A stretch of DNA of 8,414 nucleotides, taken from Desulfovibrionales bacterium GWA2_65_9 (GTDB lineage Bacteria > Desulfobacterota > Desulfovibrionia > Desulfovibrionales > Desulfovibrionaceae). Positions 1-6,626 of the stretch are shown here, one piece after another (within the stretch, counting starts at the first letter, position 1; the number at the start of each line of letters is the position of its first letter). The notes beneath the pieces were generated by a model. That model made no database searches. It worked only from the letters and a program-made list of their open reading frames with translations, and was not told where the DNA came from. The translations under genes and the position numbers were made by a program. The DNA lies in assembly GCA_001799475.1 (NCBI GenBank), contig MGTN01000038.1:3183-11596 (forward strand), given 5' to 3'.

Positions 1-1643
1 AGGAAGGCTACGCCGTGCAGACCGCCGCCAATGGCCTGGAGGCTCTGGAACTGGTACGCGGCTGGAGCTTCGACCTCATCGTCAGCGACCTCAAGATGGA
101 CAAGATGGACGGCATGACGCTGCTCTCCGAGGCCGGGCGGCTGTCGCCCAGCACGCAGATCATCATCGTCACCGGCTACGCCACGGTCAATTCCGCGGTG
201 GAGGCCATGCGCACCGGCGCGGCCCACTACCTGACCAAGCCCATCAGCCTGGACAGCCTGCGCTCCACGGTGCGCGAACTGCTGGGCCAGCGCAAAAAGC
301 TGGCCCCGGCGCGCGGCCCGGTGCTCTGCTTCACCGGCCCCCCGGGTACGGGCAAGACCTCCATCGGCATGGCCATTGCCGAGGCCCTGGGCCGCAAGTT
401 CCACCGCATGTCCATGGCCGGGCTGCGCGACGAGGCCGAACTGCGCGGGCACCGCCGCACCTACGTCGGGGCCATGCCGGGCAAGATCATCCAGGCCATC
501 CGGCGCCTGGGCGTGAACAACCCCGTGCTCATGCTCGACGAGATCGACAAGGTCGGCCAGGACTTCCGGGGCGACCCCGGCGCGGTGTTCCTGGAGATCC
601 TCGACCCGGAGCAGAACCGCTCGTTCATCGACCTGTTCGTGGACGTGCCCTTTGACCTGTCCCAGGTCATGTTCATCGCCACGGCCAACGACCTCTCGCG
701 CCTGGACGCGCCCCTGCAGGACCGCCTGGAGGTGGTGCACTTCCCGGGCTACACCGAGCCCGAAAAGGTGCAGATCGCGCTCAAGCACATGGTGCCGCGC
801 CAGTGCGCCGAGCACGGCCTGACGCACCCCTACCCCACCTTCGCGCCCGAGGCCGTGCGCACCATCATCCGCGACTACACGCGTGAGGCCGGCGTGCGCA
901 ACCTGGACCGCGAAATCGGCGGCGTGTGCCGCAAAATGGCGCGCCTGGCCATGAAGCCCGGCCCCGACAGTCAGACCATCGGCCAAACCGGCAACCAGAC
1001 CGGCGGCCAGTACCCGACACAGATCGACGCCGCCCTGGTCACCAGCCTGCTGGGGCCGCGCCGCCACACCCACGAGTCCGCGCGCCCGGTGTTGCGCCCC
1101 GGCGTGGTCAACGGCCTGGTCTGGAGCGACTCCGGCGGCGAGATCGTGCTCGTCGAGGCGGCGCGCATGCGCGGCACCGGCCAGCTCCTGCTCACCGGCA
1201 ACCTCGGCGCCGTGCTCAAGGAATCCGCCCAGACCGCGCTTTCCTACATCCGCGGCAACGCCGAAAAATACGGCCTGGACCCGGACTTCTTCGCCCAGCA
1301 GGACCTGCACATCCACATCCCGGCCGGAGCCATCCCCAAGGACGGGCCTTCGGCCGGCGTGACCATCCTCATGGCCCTGCTCTCGCTCTTGACCGGACGT
1401 GCCGCCAAGCCCGGCGTGGCCCTGACCGGCGAGATGTCGCTCGGCGGCGTGCTCTTGCCCGTGGCCGGCATCCGCGAAAAGATCCTGGCGGCCCTGCGCG
1501 GCGGCGTGCACACCGTGGCCCTGCCCGCAGGCAACCGGCCCGAGGCCGAGGCCCTGGAAGCCGACATCCGCGCGCAGCTGACCATTGTCCTGGCCACCGA
1601 CGCGGACGAACTCGTGGACGTGGTGCTGGAGGCCAAGGCCTAG
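1..1643 (+). CDS. Response-regulator receiver fused to Lon-type AAA+ S16 protease (5' end missing)
   Basis: The reading frame is open from the left edge (first full codon at base 3). The GTG at base 15 falls inside the receiver (preceded by E-G-Y-A), so the true start is upstream. Counting that GTG as residue 1, a CheY-like receiver occupies about 1-92: phospho-acceptor D25 (in LIVSDLKM), T53 (IIIVTGYATV) and K75 (YLTKP) are visible, while the acidic pair of the first strand is off the window. The Lon AAA+ module follows: Walker A GPPGTGKT 108-115, pore-loop RRTYVGAMPG around Y150, Walker B VLMLDEID 171-178, sensor-1 N225, arginine finger R237, sensor-2 R295. The S16 peptidase has catalytic S446 (KDGPSAG) and K489 (GIREK), 43 residues apart as in E. 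coli Lon. The Lon N-domain and helical neck are replaced by the receiver; only about 15 residues separate K75's last receiver helix from Walker A. The likely role is phosphorylation-controlled, ATP-dependent cytoplasmic proteolysis; the domain calls are firm, the control is inferred. Residues 312-335 form a Gln/Gly/Thr-rich linker between AAA+ and protease. Confidence 0.93.
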   Translation, partial: EGYAVQTAANGLEALELVRGWSFDLIVSDLKMDKMDGMTLLSEAGRLSPSTQIIIVTGYATVNSAVEAMRTGAAHYLTKPISLDSLRSTVRELLGQRKKLAPARGPVLCFTGPPGTGKTSIGMAIAEALGRKFHRMSMAGLRDEAELRGHRRTYVGAMPGKIIQAIRRLGVNNPVLMLDEIDKVGQDFRGDPGAVFLEILDPEQNRSFIDLFVDVPFDLSQVMFIATANDLSRLDAPLQDRLEVVHFPGYTEPEKVQIALKHMVPRQCAEHGLTHPYPTFAPEAVRTIIRDYTREAGVRNLDREIGGVCRKMARLAMKPGPDSQTIGQTGNQTGGQYPTQIDAALVTSLLGPRRHTHESARPVLRPGVVNGLVWSDSGGEIVLVEAARMRGTGQLLLTGNLGAVLKESAQTALSYIRGNAEKYGLDPDFFAQQDLHIHIPAGAIPKDGPSAGVTILMALLSLLTGRAAKPGVALTGEMSLGGVLLPVAGIREKILAALRGGVHTVALPAGNRPEAEALEADIRAQLTIVLATDADELVDVVLEAKA

Positions 1644-1709
1644 AGCAAAGGGATAGCCTCCGGGGCGGAGCAGCGTCGCTTGGCCGTCAAAAATCGAGGG
1701 AGACGTTGG

Positions 1710-1748
1710 GCCAGGGCAGGCTCTCTTGACGTATAACCATTCCCTGGC
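1710..1748. repeat. 7-bp inverted repeat bracketing the toxin-antitoxin -35 box
   Basis: GCCAGGG at 1710-1716 is the exact reverse complement of CCCTGGC at 1742-1748. The half-site centres are 32 bp apart, about three helical turns. The -35 box lies at the centre of symmetry and the right arm abuts the -10 box. The placement suits an operator for the HTH antitoxin, which in this kind of module usually autorepresses. Binding is an inference. Confidence 0.4.
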
Positions 1749-1754
1749 TATATG
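1726..1754 (+). promoter_or_regulatory. Sigma70-type promoter of the toxin-antitoxin operon
   Basis: The -35 box TTGACG (1726-1731) and the -10 box TATATG (1749-1754) are separated by exactly 17 bases. Transcription would be expected to start around 1760-1762, which coincides with the toxin ATG at 1760, so the mRNA may have little or no leader. No purine-rich ribosome binding site precedes that ATG. Confidence 0.55.
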
Positions 1755-1759
1755 CACAC

Positions 1760-2047
1760 ATGCAATGGACAGTGGCGTTTACGGCCAAAGCGGCCAAACA
1801 GACACGCACCCTGCCCCGGCGCATTGCCGAACGGCTGAACGCCTTGCGCAAGGCCATTGAATTCGGCGGACCGTTCCAGCCGACCATGCCGCATTTCGGC
1901 AAGCTGAAGAACAGGGCCGGGGACGTGTACCACTGCCATTTGAACAAGGGCAGGCCCACGTATGTGGCTGTCTGGCAGGTCCGGGAACGCTCCGTGCAAC
2001 TGGTGGAGGTGACATATGTTGGAACTCACGAGAAAGCCCCGTACTGA
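1760..2047 (+). CDS. RelE/ParE-family toxin of a type II toxin-antitoxin module
   Basis: This 95-residue basic protein shows the RelE/ParE-fold pattern: an N-terminal strand (WTVAFTAKA), a Lys/Arg-rich helix pair at about 10-35, then strands containing YHCHLNKGRPTYVAVW (57-72) and the C-terminal VTYVGTHEKAPY (84-95). The last two segments are typical of a RelE-like subfamily whose members sit next to an Xre antitoxin. Characterised relatives are ribosome-dependent mRNA endonucleases; this member's activity is not demonstrated and catalytic residues cannot be assigned safely. The toxin comes first, as in HigBA-type order, and its last 32 bases overlap the antitoxin gene. The ATG at 1760 is the only sensible start and has no visible Shine-Dalgarno. 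A promoter ends six bases upstream, so leaderless, inefficient translation relative to the antitoxin is plausible. Confidence 0.88.
   Translation: MQWTVAFTAKAAKQTRTLPRRIAERLNALRKAIEFGGPFQPTMPHFGKLKNRAGDVYHCHLNKGRPTYVAVWQVRERSVQLVEVTYVGTHEKAPY
2005..2009 (+). promoter_or_regulatory. Ribosome binding site of the antitoxin, inside the toxin gene
   Basis: GGAGG lies six bases upstream of the ATG at 2016 and is embedded in the toxin codons for V-E-V. It fixes the antitoxin start and contrasts with the toxin gene, which has no comparable site. Confidence 0.75.
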
Positions 2048-2348
2048 CGGCATGGTGGAGATCATGGCCGTGGTGCCGCAGGAGCGGGGGGACGCCGTGG
2101 CGCGGGCCATTGCCGAGGCCGCCGAACCGAACATCCCGGCGGATTTGGTGTTTCCGGAATCCACACCCGGCACGGTGCTGCGTGGCGCTCGGGGCTTGCG
2201 CGGCCTGACGCAGGCCATGCTTGCCGCCGCCATTGACGCGCATGTGCCCAATATCTCGGAAATGGAGCGCGGGTTGCGACCCATTGGCAAGGAAATGGCC
2301 AAGCGCCTGGGCAAGGCCCTGGACATGCCGTACAAGGCCTTCCTCTAA
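2016..2348 (+). CDS. Xre-family HTH antitoxin
   Basis: This is a 110-residue protein. Residues about 51-108 form an HTH_3/Cro-CI type domain: a helix around LRGARGLRGLTQ, the helix-turn-helix core LTQAMLAAAIDAHVPNISEM (64-83), then ERGLRPIGKEMAKRLGKAL and the terminal MPYKAFL, typical of Xre regulators paired with RelE-like toxins. Residues 1-50 have no clear domain and probably form the toxin-binding or dimerisation part (inference). The start overlaps the toxin 3' end by 32 bases in another frame and is supported by GGAGG six bases upstream, so the pair is one transcript and probably translationally coupled. The expected role is to neutralise the upstream toxin and repress the shared promoter, where a 7-bp inverted repeat surrounds the -35 box. 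It ends 76 bases before the convergent regulator gene; no convincing terminator is seen between them. Confidence 0.88.
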   Translation: MLELTRKPRTDGMVEIMAVVPQERGDAVARAIAEAAEPNIPADLVFPESTPGTVLRGARGLRGLTQAMLAAAIDAHVPNISEMERGLRPIGKEMAKRLGKALDMPYKAFL

Positions 2349-2424
2349 CCGTCTCCGCTCTCGCCTTCCCCGACGCATCCGCCCTCGCAGTCCCGGCCCA
2401 GGCCGATGGGGGACCGGGGGGCCG

Positions 2425-3830
<1,406 letters not shown>

Positions 3831-3834
<4 letters not shown>

Positions 3835-5291
3835 GCCTGGTCCCCGCCATCGGTCACAGCCGGGGCCTGCAGCGGCAGCCGCAGGGTGAAACAGGCCCCC
3901 TGGCCCGGCGCGCTCTCCACGACGATCTCGCCCTGGTGCTGTTCCACGATGCCAAAGACGATGGACAGGCCGAGCCCGGTGCCCTTGCCCACCTCCTTGG
4001 TGGTGAAGAAGGGATCAAAGATGCGCGCCTGGTCGTCCGGGTCGATGCCGACGCCGGAGTCGGACACGGTGATGACGGCCTGGCCGCGCTCCGTGTCGCG
4101 CGAGGCGCTGATGGTGATGCGGCCGCTGGCGTCCTTGATGGCCTGCAGGGCGTTGATGAGCAGATTGATGAAGACCTCCTGCATGCGTTGGGCGTCCATG
4201 GGGATGATGATGTTGCCGGGCACCTCGCGCAGGATCTCCACCCCGGCGGGCACCTGGCTGGAAACCAGCGCCACGGACCGGGCCACCACAACGGCCAGTA
4301 CCGTGGGCTTGCGCTCGAACTCCTTGGCGCGTGAGAACTCAAGCAGCCCCTTGACGATGTCGCGGGCGCGCGCCACCTCCTGGTCGATGTTGCCCAGGAG
4401 CCTGTGGCTGAAGTCCGGGTCGCACGCGGCGCCCTCCTCCAGGAGGATCTGGCAGGAGGTGCTGATGTTGTTCAGCGGGTTGTTCAACTGATGGGCCACT
4501 CCGCTTGTGAGCACGCCGATGGAGGACAGCTTCTTCTCGCGCACCAGATGGTCCTGGCGCTTCTGCAGTTCGGCGATCATGTGGTTGAAGGCGCCCACAA
4601 CCCGGTCCACCTCGTCGTCGGAGCCGGAGGGGACCAGCGCGGTGAAGCGTCCCTTGGCGATCTCGTGGGTGGCCTGCTCGATGCGGCGCAGCGCCATGAT
4701 GGTCTTGTGCCCGAGCACGAAGAGAAACCCGCCGCCCAGGCCCAGGAACACCACAACGGAGAGGAGCAGCTGATGTTTGAGCGTCTGCACGATGGTCAGG
4801 ATGCGCGCACGCTCGTGGATGACCATCTGCTGCGAGAGGTCGACGAGCTGCTTGCCGGTGTCGCGCAGGCGCTCCAGCTCGGCCTGGGGCGCGTTTGAGC
4901 CGTTGCTCTGCTTCACGTAGAGCCACTCGGACTGGGCCTCGTAGGCGGTCAGGGTGCTCTTGAGGGAGGCGTGCTCCTGGGACAGCCCGAACTCCGCGGC
5001 GTTGCCCTCCAGCCGGACCAGGATGTCGCGCGTCTTGACCACGTAGGCGCGGCTCTCGTCGTAGTCCCCCTGGTGGCCATAGAGCATGTAGTTCTTCTCG
5101 TAGCGGCGGATCTCCAGGATGGTGTTGCCCAGGTCGTCGATGATCTCGATGAAGCCCATCTTGCGCTCGATCTGCGCCAGGGAAAGATAGGAGAATGTGC
5201 CGATAAGGCCCACGGCCAGCACCGAGAGCAGCATCCCCAAGAGAACGCGACGGCGGATGTTGAGGCGGAGAAAGGGCTTTTTTGAAAACAC
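3831..5291 (-). CDS. Membrane sensor histidine kinase, partner of the sigma54 regulator
   Basis: GTG start at 5291 chosen: AGGAG lies five bases upstream, and the N-terminus then reads as a basic stretch running into the first membrane helix. An in-frame ATG at 5339 adds 16 atypical residues and has no good ribosome binding site. The 486-residue product has TM1 at about 15-37, a roughly 136-residue, predominantly helical periplasmic sensor (38-173) with the motif RRYEKNYMLYG near 62-72, TM2 at about 174-196 and a HAMP region at about 197-250. HisKA has phospho-acceptor H267 in GVAHQLNNPLNNI. HATPase_c has N-box N380, G1 DSGVGI (411-416), F-box FDPFFTTK (425-432) and G2 GKGTGLGLS (435-443). 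All catalytic motifs are intact, so it should autophosphorylate and serve the regulator encoded downstream with a 4-base overlap. The sensor resembles small helical-bundle domains; the ligand is not deducible. Confidence 0.92.
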
Positions 5292-5296
5292 GGAGG

Positions 5297-5301
5297 CTCC
5301 T
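5297..5301 (-). promoter_or_regulatory. Ribosome binding site deciding the kinase GTG start
   Basis: AGGAG on the minus strand lies five bases before the GTG at 5291. The alternative in-frame ATG at 5339 has only CCCCTTGGGC-type sequence upstream. The site sits in a short GGAG-C-CTCC palindrome, which has no room for a stable loop. Confidence 0.65.
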
Positions 5302-5334
5302 CTTGGGCGACACGCTCGAAAGTATGCGCCCTCC

Positions 5335-5364
5335 TGCATATGCCCAAGGGGAAAGTACCGTCAA
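5335..5364 (-). promoter_or_regulatory. Candidate sigma70 promoter for the kinase-regulator operon
   Basis: On the minus strand TTGACG (5364-5359) is followed after 18 bases by TATGCA (5340-5335). The -35 box is good and the -10 box weak. A transcript starting near 5328 would exclude the ATG at 5339 and leave about 37 bases of leader before the GTG at 5291, which agrees with the start chosen for the kinase. Confidence 0.35.
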
Positions 5365-5369
5365 CCGTT

Positions 5370-5381
5370 TGAGCAGGCTCA
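5370..5381. repeat. 12-bp palindrome TGAGC-AG-GCTCA, candidate regulator site
   Basis: The arms TGAGC and GCTCA are exact reverse complements separated by AG. The palindrome lies five bases upstream of the candidate kinase -35 box and about 135 bases upstream of the expected start from the sigma54-like site at 5482-5497. Those distances suit an upstream activator site for a Fis-type HTH dimer such as the neighbouring regulator. No second copy was noticed in the window. Confidence 0.35.
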
Positions 5382-5402
5382 GCCATCATTGCCCTCAGGC
5401 AC

Positions 5403-5460
5403 CCGGTCGGCAAAGCCGGACGCGAGCGGGGGGGGTCACGCCCCTCGCCACCGGGACCGG
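5403..5460. repeat. Nested inverted repeats in the divergent intergenic region
   Basis: CCGGTC (5403-5408) pairs with GACCGG (5455-5460). Inside lies GCGAG (5422-5426) with CTCGC (5444-5448), continued by the G run 5428-5435 against CCC at 5441-5443. A small competing stem CGGC-AAA-GCCG (5408-5418) shares base 5408 with the outer stem. As RNA or single-stranded DNA the segment could fold into a branched structure. High GC makes some of this expected by chance. Confidence 0.35.
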
Positions 5461-5481
5461 AGAAAAGCGGCTCATCCACAA

Positions 5482-5497
5482 GGGCGGCGTCCTTGCT
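5482..5497 (+). promoter_or_regulatory. Weak sigma54-like (-24/-12) promoter facing the chemosensory operon
   Basis: GGGCGGC-gtcc-TTGCT keeps the essential GG (5483-5484) and GC (5495-5496) with the required 10-base spacing and a perfect TTGCT -12 element. The -24 element departs from TGGCACG at four positions. It would start transcription near 5508, about 150 bases before the first CheW gene. The adjacent sigma54 activator gene makes the call more attractive, but the match alone is weak. Confidence 0.27.
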
Positions 5498-5594
5498 CCC
5501 TCTATTTGGACACGAGGCCTTGTCAGTATACGTTGCCCCGCCCCGCTTCATGCTGTACGCTGCAAGGGACAGCCATCATCGTCAAGGAACCGCC

Positions 5595-5615
5595 AGGCCG
5601 GGAAGGCCTCTTCCC
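5595..5615 (+). other. Two mutually exclusive hairpins in the presumed leader of the chemosensory operon
   Basis: AGGCC-GGGAA-GGCCT (5595-5609, 5-bp stem) overlaps GGGAAG-GCCT-CTTCCC (5600-5615, 6-bp stem). Both cannot form at once. They end 42 bases before the first CheW start codon and no T run follows, so neither is a standard terminator. Chance is possible at this GC content. Confidence 0.3.
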
Positions 5616-5657
5616 ACACGCACGGTCAAGACGATAACCGCCTACGAGGAGAACGAC

Positions 5658-6176
5658 ATGGAGCCGTCGACGGAACGACTCAAGAGTGATGAGCTCCTGG
5701 ACGAAGTCAAAAGGGCCCTCCATGAGAAGGATGTCGTCGATGTGGAAGAGGAACGCGTCAAGATCGTCGTGTTCCGCTCCGGCGGCATACGCTATGCCTT
5801 TTACGGGAGCGACATCAGGGAAATCCTCCCCCCGCGCGAAATCTTCTGGGTGCCCTCCCTGCCGGCCTGCCTGCCGGGCCTGATCAATGTGCGCGGCGAC
5901 ATAGAGTCTGTCATCGACATCCGGCACTTCCTCGGCGGCGAGCAGACCGATGTGACGAAGTGCCTGATCGCCATAGCCGTGCGGGGAGATTTCCGCTCCG
6001 GCATCCTCATCGATTCGGTGGAAGACGTCCTGGATCTGCCCCTGAGCTCCATCAAGCCCCCCCTGTCCAGCCTTGGCGGCGTTGCGCGCGAACTGGCTGC
6101 CGGGGAAATCGAACTGGGGGAGCAGACGGCCACGCTGCTCAACATCGACATGCTGGCGGCCAAGGTCACCCTGTGA
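5658..6176 (+). CDS. cheW: CheW-domain coupling protein
   Basis: The start ATG at 5658 is set by AGGAGA ending five bases upstream; the frame extends further 5' but without a start signal. The 172-residue product has a charged helical N-terminal extension (1-33) and then one CheW domain: strand VKIVVFRSGGIRYAF (34-48), IREIL (53-57), the diagnostic GLINVRGDIESVIDIRHFLG (74-93) carrying the conserved Arg at R79, then GILIDSVEDVLDLP (115-128) and the closing TATLLNIDMLA (157-167). CheW proteins bridge chemoreceptors and the CheA kinase at the inner membrane. It is the first gene of an operon with a second CheW-like protein (4-base overlap) and a chemoreceptor, so it probably couples that receptor. 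The family is clear; the CheA partner is not in the window. Confidence 0.9.
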   Translation: MEPSTERLKSDELLDEVKRALHEKDVVDVEEERVKIVVFRSGGIRYAFYGSDIREILPPREIFWVPSLPACLPGLINVRGDIESVIDIRHFLGGEQTDVTKCLIAIAVRGDFRSGILIDSVEDVLDLPLSSIKPPLSSLGGVARELAAGEIELGEQTATLLNIDMLAAKVTL

Positions 6177-6601
6177 GCGGTCACGGGGGCCGCCAGGGGC
6201 TGTTCCCCCTGACCTTGCTGCTCTTCTCCGTTGGCGGGGTCCACTTCGGAGTCGCCACGGACCAGGTGCTCGGCACCACCGGGTACAAGGGCCCCGGGCA
6301 GGCGCAAGGGGAGGCCCCGTTCTGGTTCCACAGGGCGGTGGAATTTCCGAGCGATCCGGCATACATTGAGCCCACGGCTGTTTTGGTGAAGCCCAAGGGG
6401 CAAGAGGCCTGCAGCGTCATCATCGACGCCATGCAGGAGATTATCGAGGTGGGCGTGGACGAGATCCAGCCCTTTCCTGCGGTCCTTGAGCCCTTTGCGC
6501 GCCGCAAGGGCCTGTGGGGGGTGTGCCCCCGCTTTGGACGCATGTTTCTTCTGGTGGACCTGGAGCGGCTGGCGGGTGCAGAGCAGGCAAGCCTGAGTTG
6601 A
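6173..6601 (+). CDS. Divergent CheW-like protein lacking the central GLINxRG motif
   Basis: GTG start at 6173 overlaps the previous stop codon (GTGA), implying translational coupling; only a weak AAGG lies upstream. The frame runs further 5' but inside the first CheW gene. The 142-residue product begins like a CheW domain (LTLLLFSVGGVHFGVATDQV, 13-32) and ends like one (CSVIIDAMQEIIEV 80-93; GLWGVCPRFGRMFLLVDLERL 113-133). The stretch between (about 40-70) has none of the conserved GLINxRGxxxPVIDL segment and includes APFWFH and FPSDPAYIEP instead. The Arg that in E. coli CheW supports receptor and CheA contacts therefore has no counterpart. It may be a specialised adaptor or a decoy that binds only one partner; that is inference. 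I am confident that the gene is real and CheW-related, less so about function. Confidence 0.75.
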   Translation: MSGHGGRQGLFPLTLLLFSVGGVHFGVATDQVLGTTGYKGPGQAQGEAPFWFHRAVEFPSDPAYIEPTAVLVKPKGQEACSVIIDAMQEIIEVGVDEIQPFPAVLEPFARRKGLWGVCPRFGRMFLLVDLERLAGAEQASLS

Positions 6602-6626
6602 CGGACAACGGAGCAAGGAGACATTC

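Larger units (their letters stand above)
5292..5657. other. Divergent intergenic control region (366 bases)
   Basis: No gene is supported here: the short frames crossing it lack ribosome binding sites and family resemblance. It separates the leftward kinase operon from the rightward chemosensory operon, so it must hold both promoters. From left to right I see a candidate sigma70 promoter for the kinase, a 12-bp palindrome, a nested inverted repeat with a run of eight G, a weak sigma54-like site, a TATACG box at 5527-5532 whose nearest -35 match (TTGGAC, 5506-5511) is only 15 bases away, and two overlapping hairpins near 5595-5615. The individual sites are listed separately. Confidence 0.7.

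Noticed and set aside
1656..1671. Hairpin GCCTCCG-GGG-CGGAGC just after the Lon fusion stop codon
   Set aside because: The stem needs a bulge and is not followed by T residues, so it is not a convincing intrinsic terminator.
926..1729. A long + strand open frame overlapping the Lon fusion in another frame
   Set aside because: Its translation is Arg/Pro/Gly-rich with no domain pattern, as expected for an alternate frame of GC-rich coding DNA; the Lon frame carries all the motifs.
2394..2424. Possible terminator between the convergent antitoxin and regulator genes
   Set aside because: CGGCCC and GGGCCG can pair but with a 19-base loop and no T run on either strand; GGCC-rich matches are expected by chance here.
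5292..5339. Upstream ATG start (5339) for the histidine kinase
   Set aside because: It has no ribosome binding site, adds 16 atypical residues and lies upstream of the expected transcript start, while GTG at 5291 has AGGAG at five bases.
5506..5532. Sigma70-like TTGGAC ... TATACG facing the chemosensory operon
   Set aside because: The spacer is only 15 bases and the -35 box is off consensus; it was kept only as an alternative in the intergenic description.
5630..5637. GACGATAA, seven of eight matches to a sigma28 -10 element (GCCGATAA) upstream of the first CheW gene
   Set aside because: No TAAA-like -35 box exists at the required distance, and the start would fall on the ribosome binding site.
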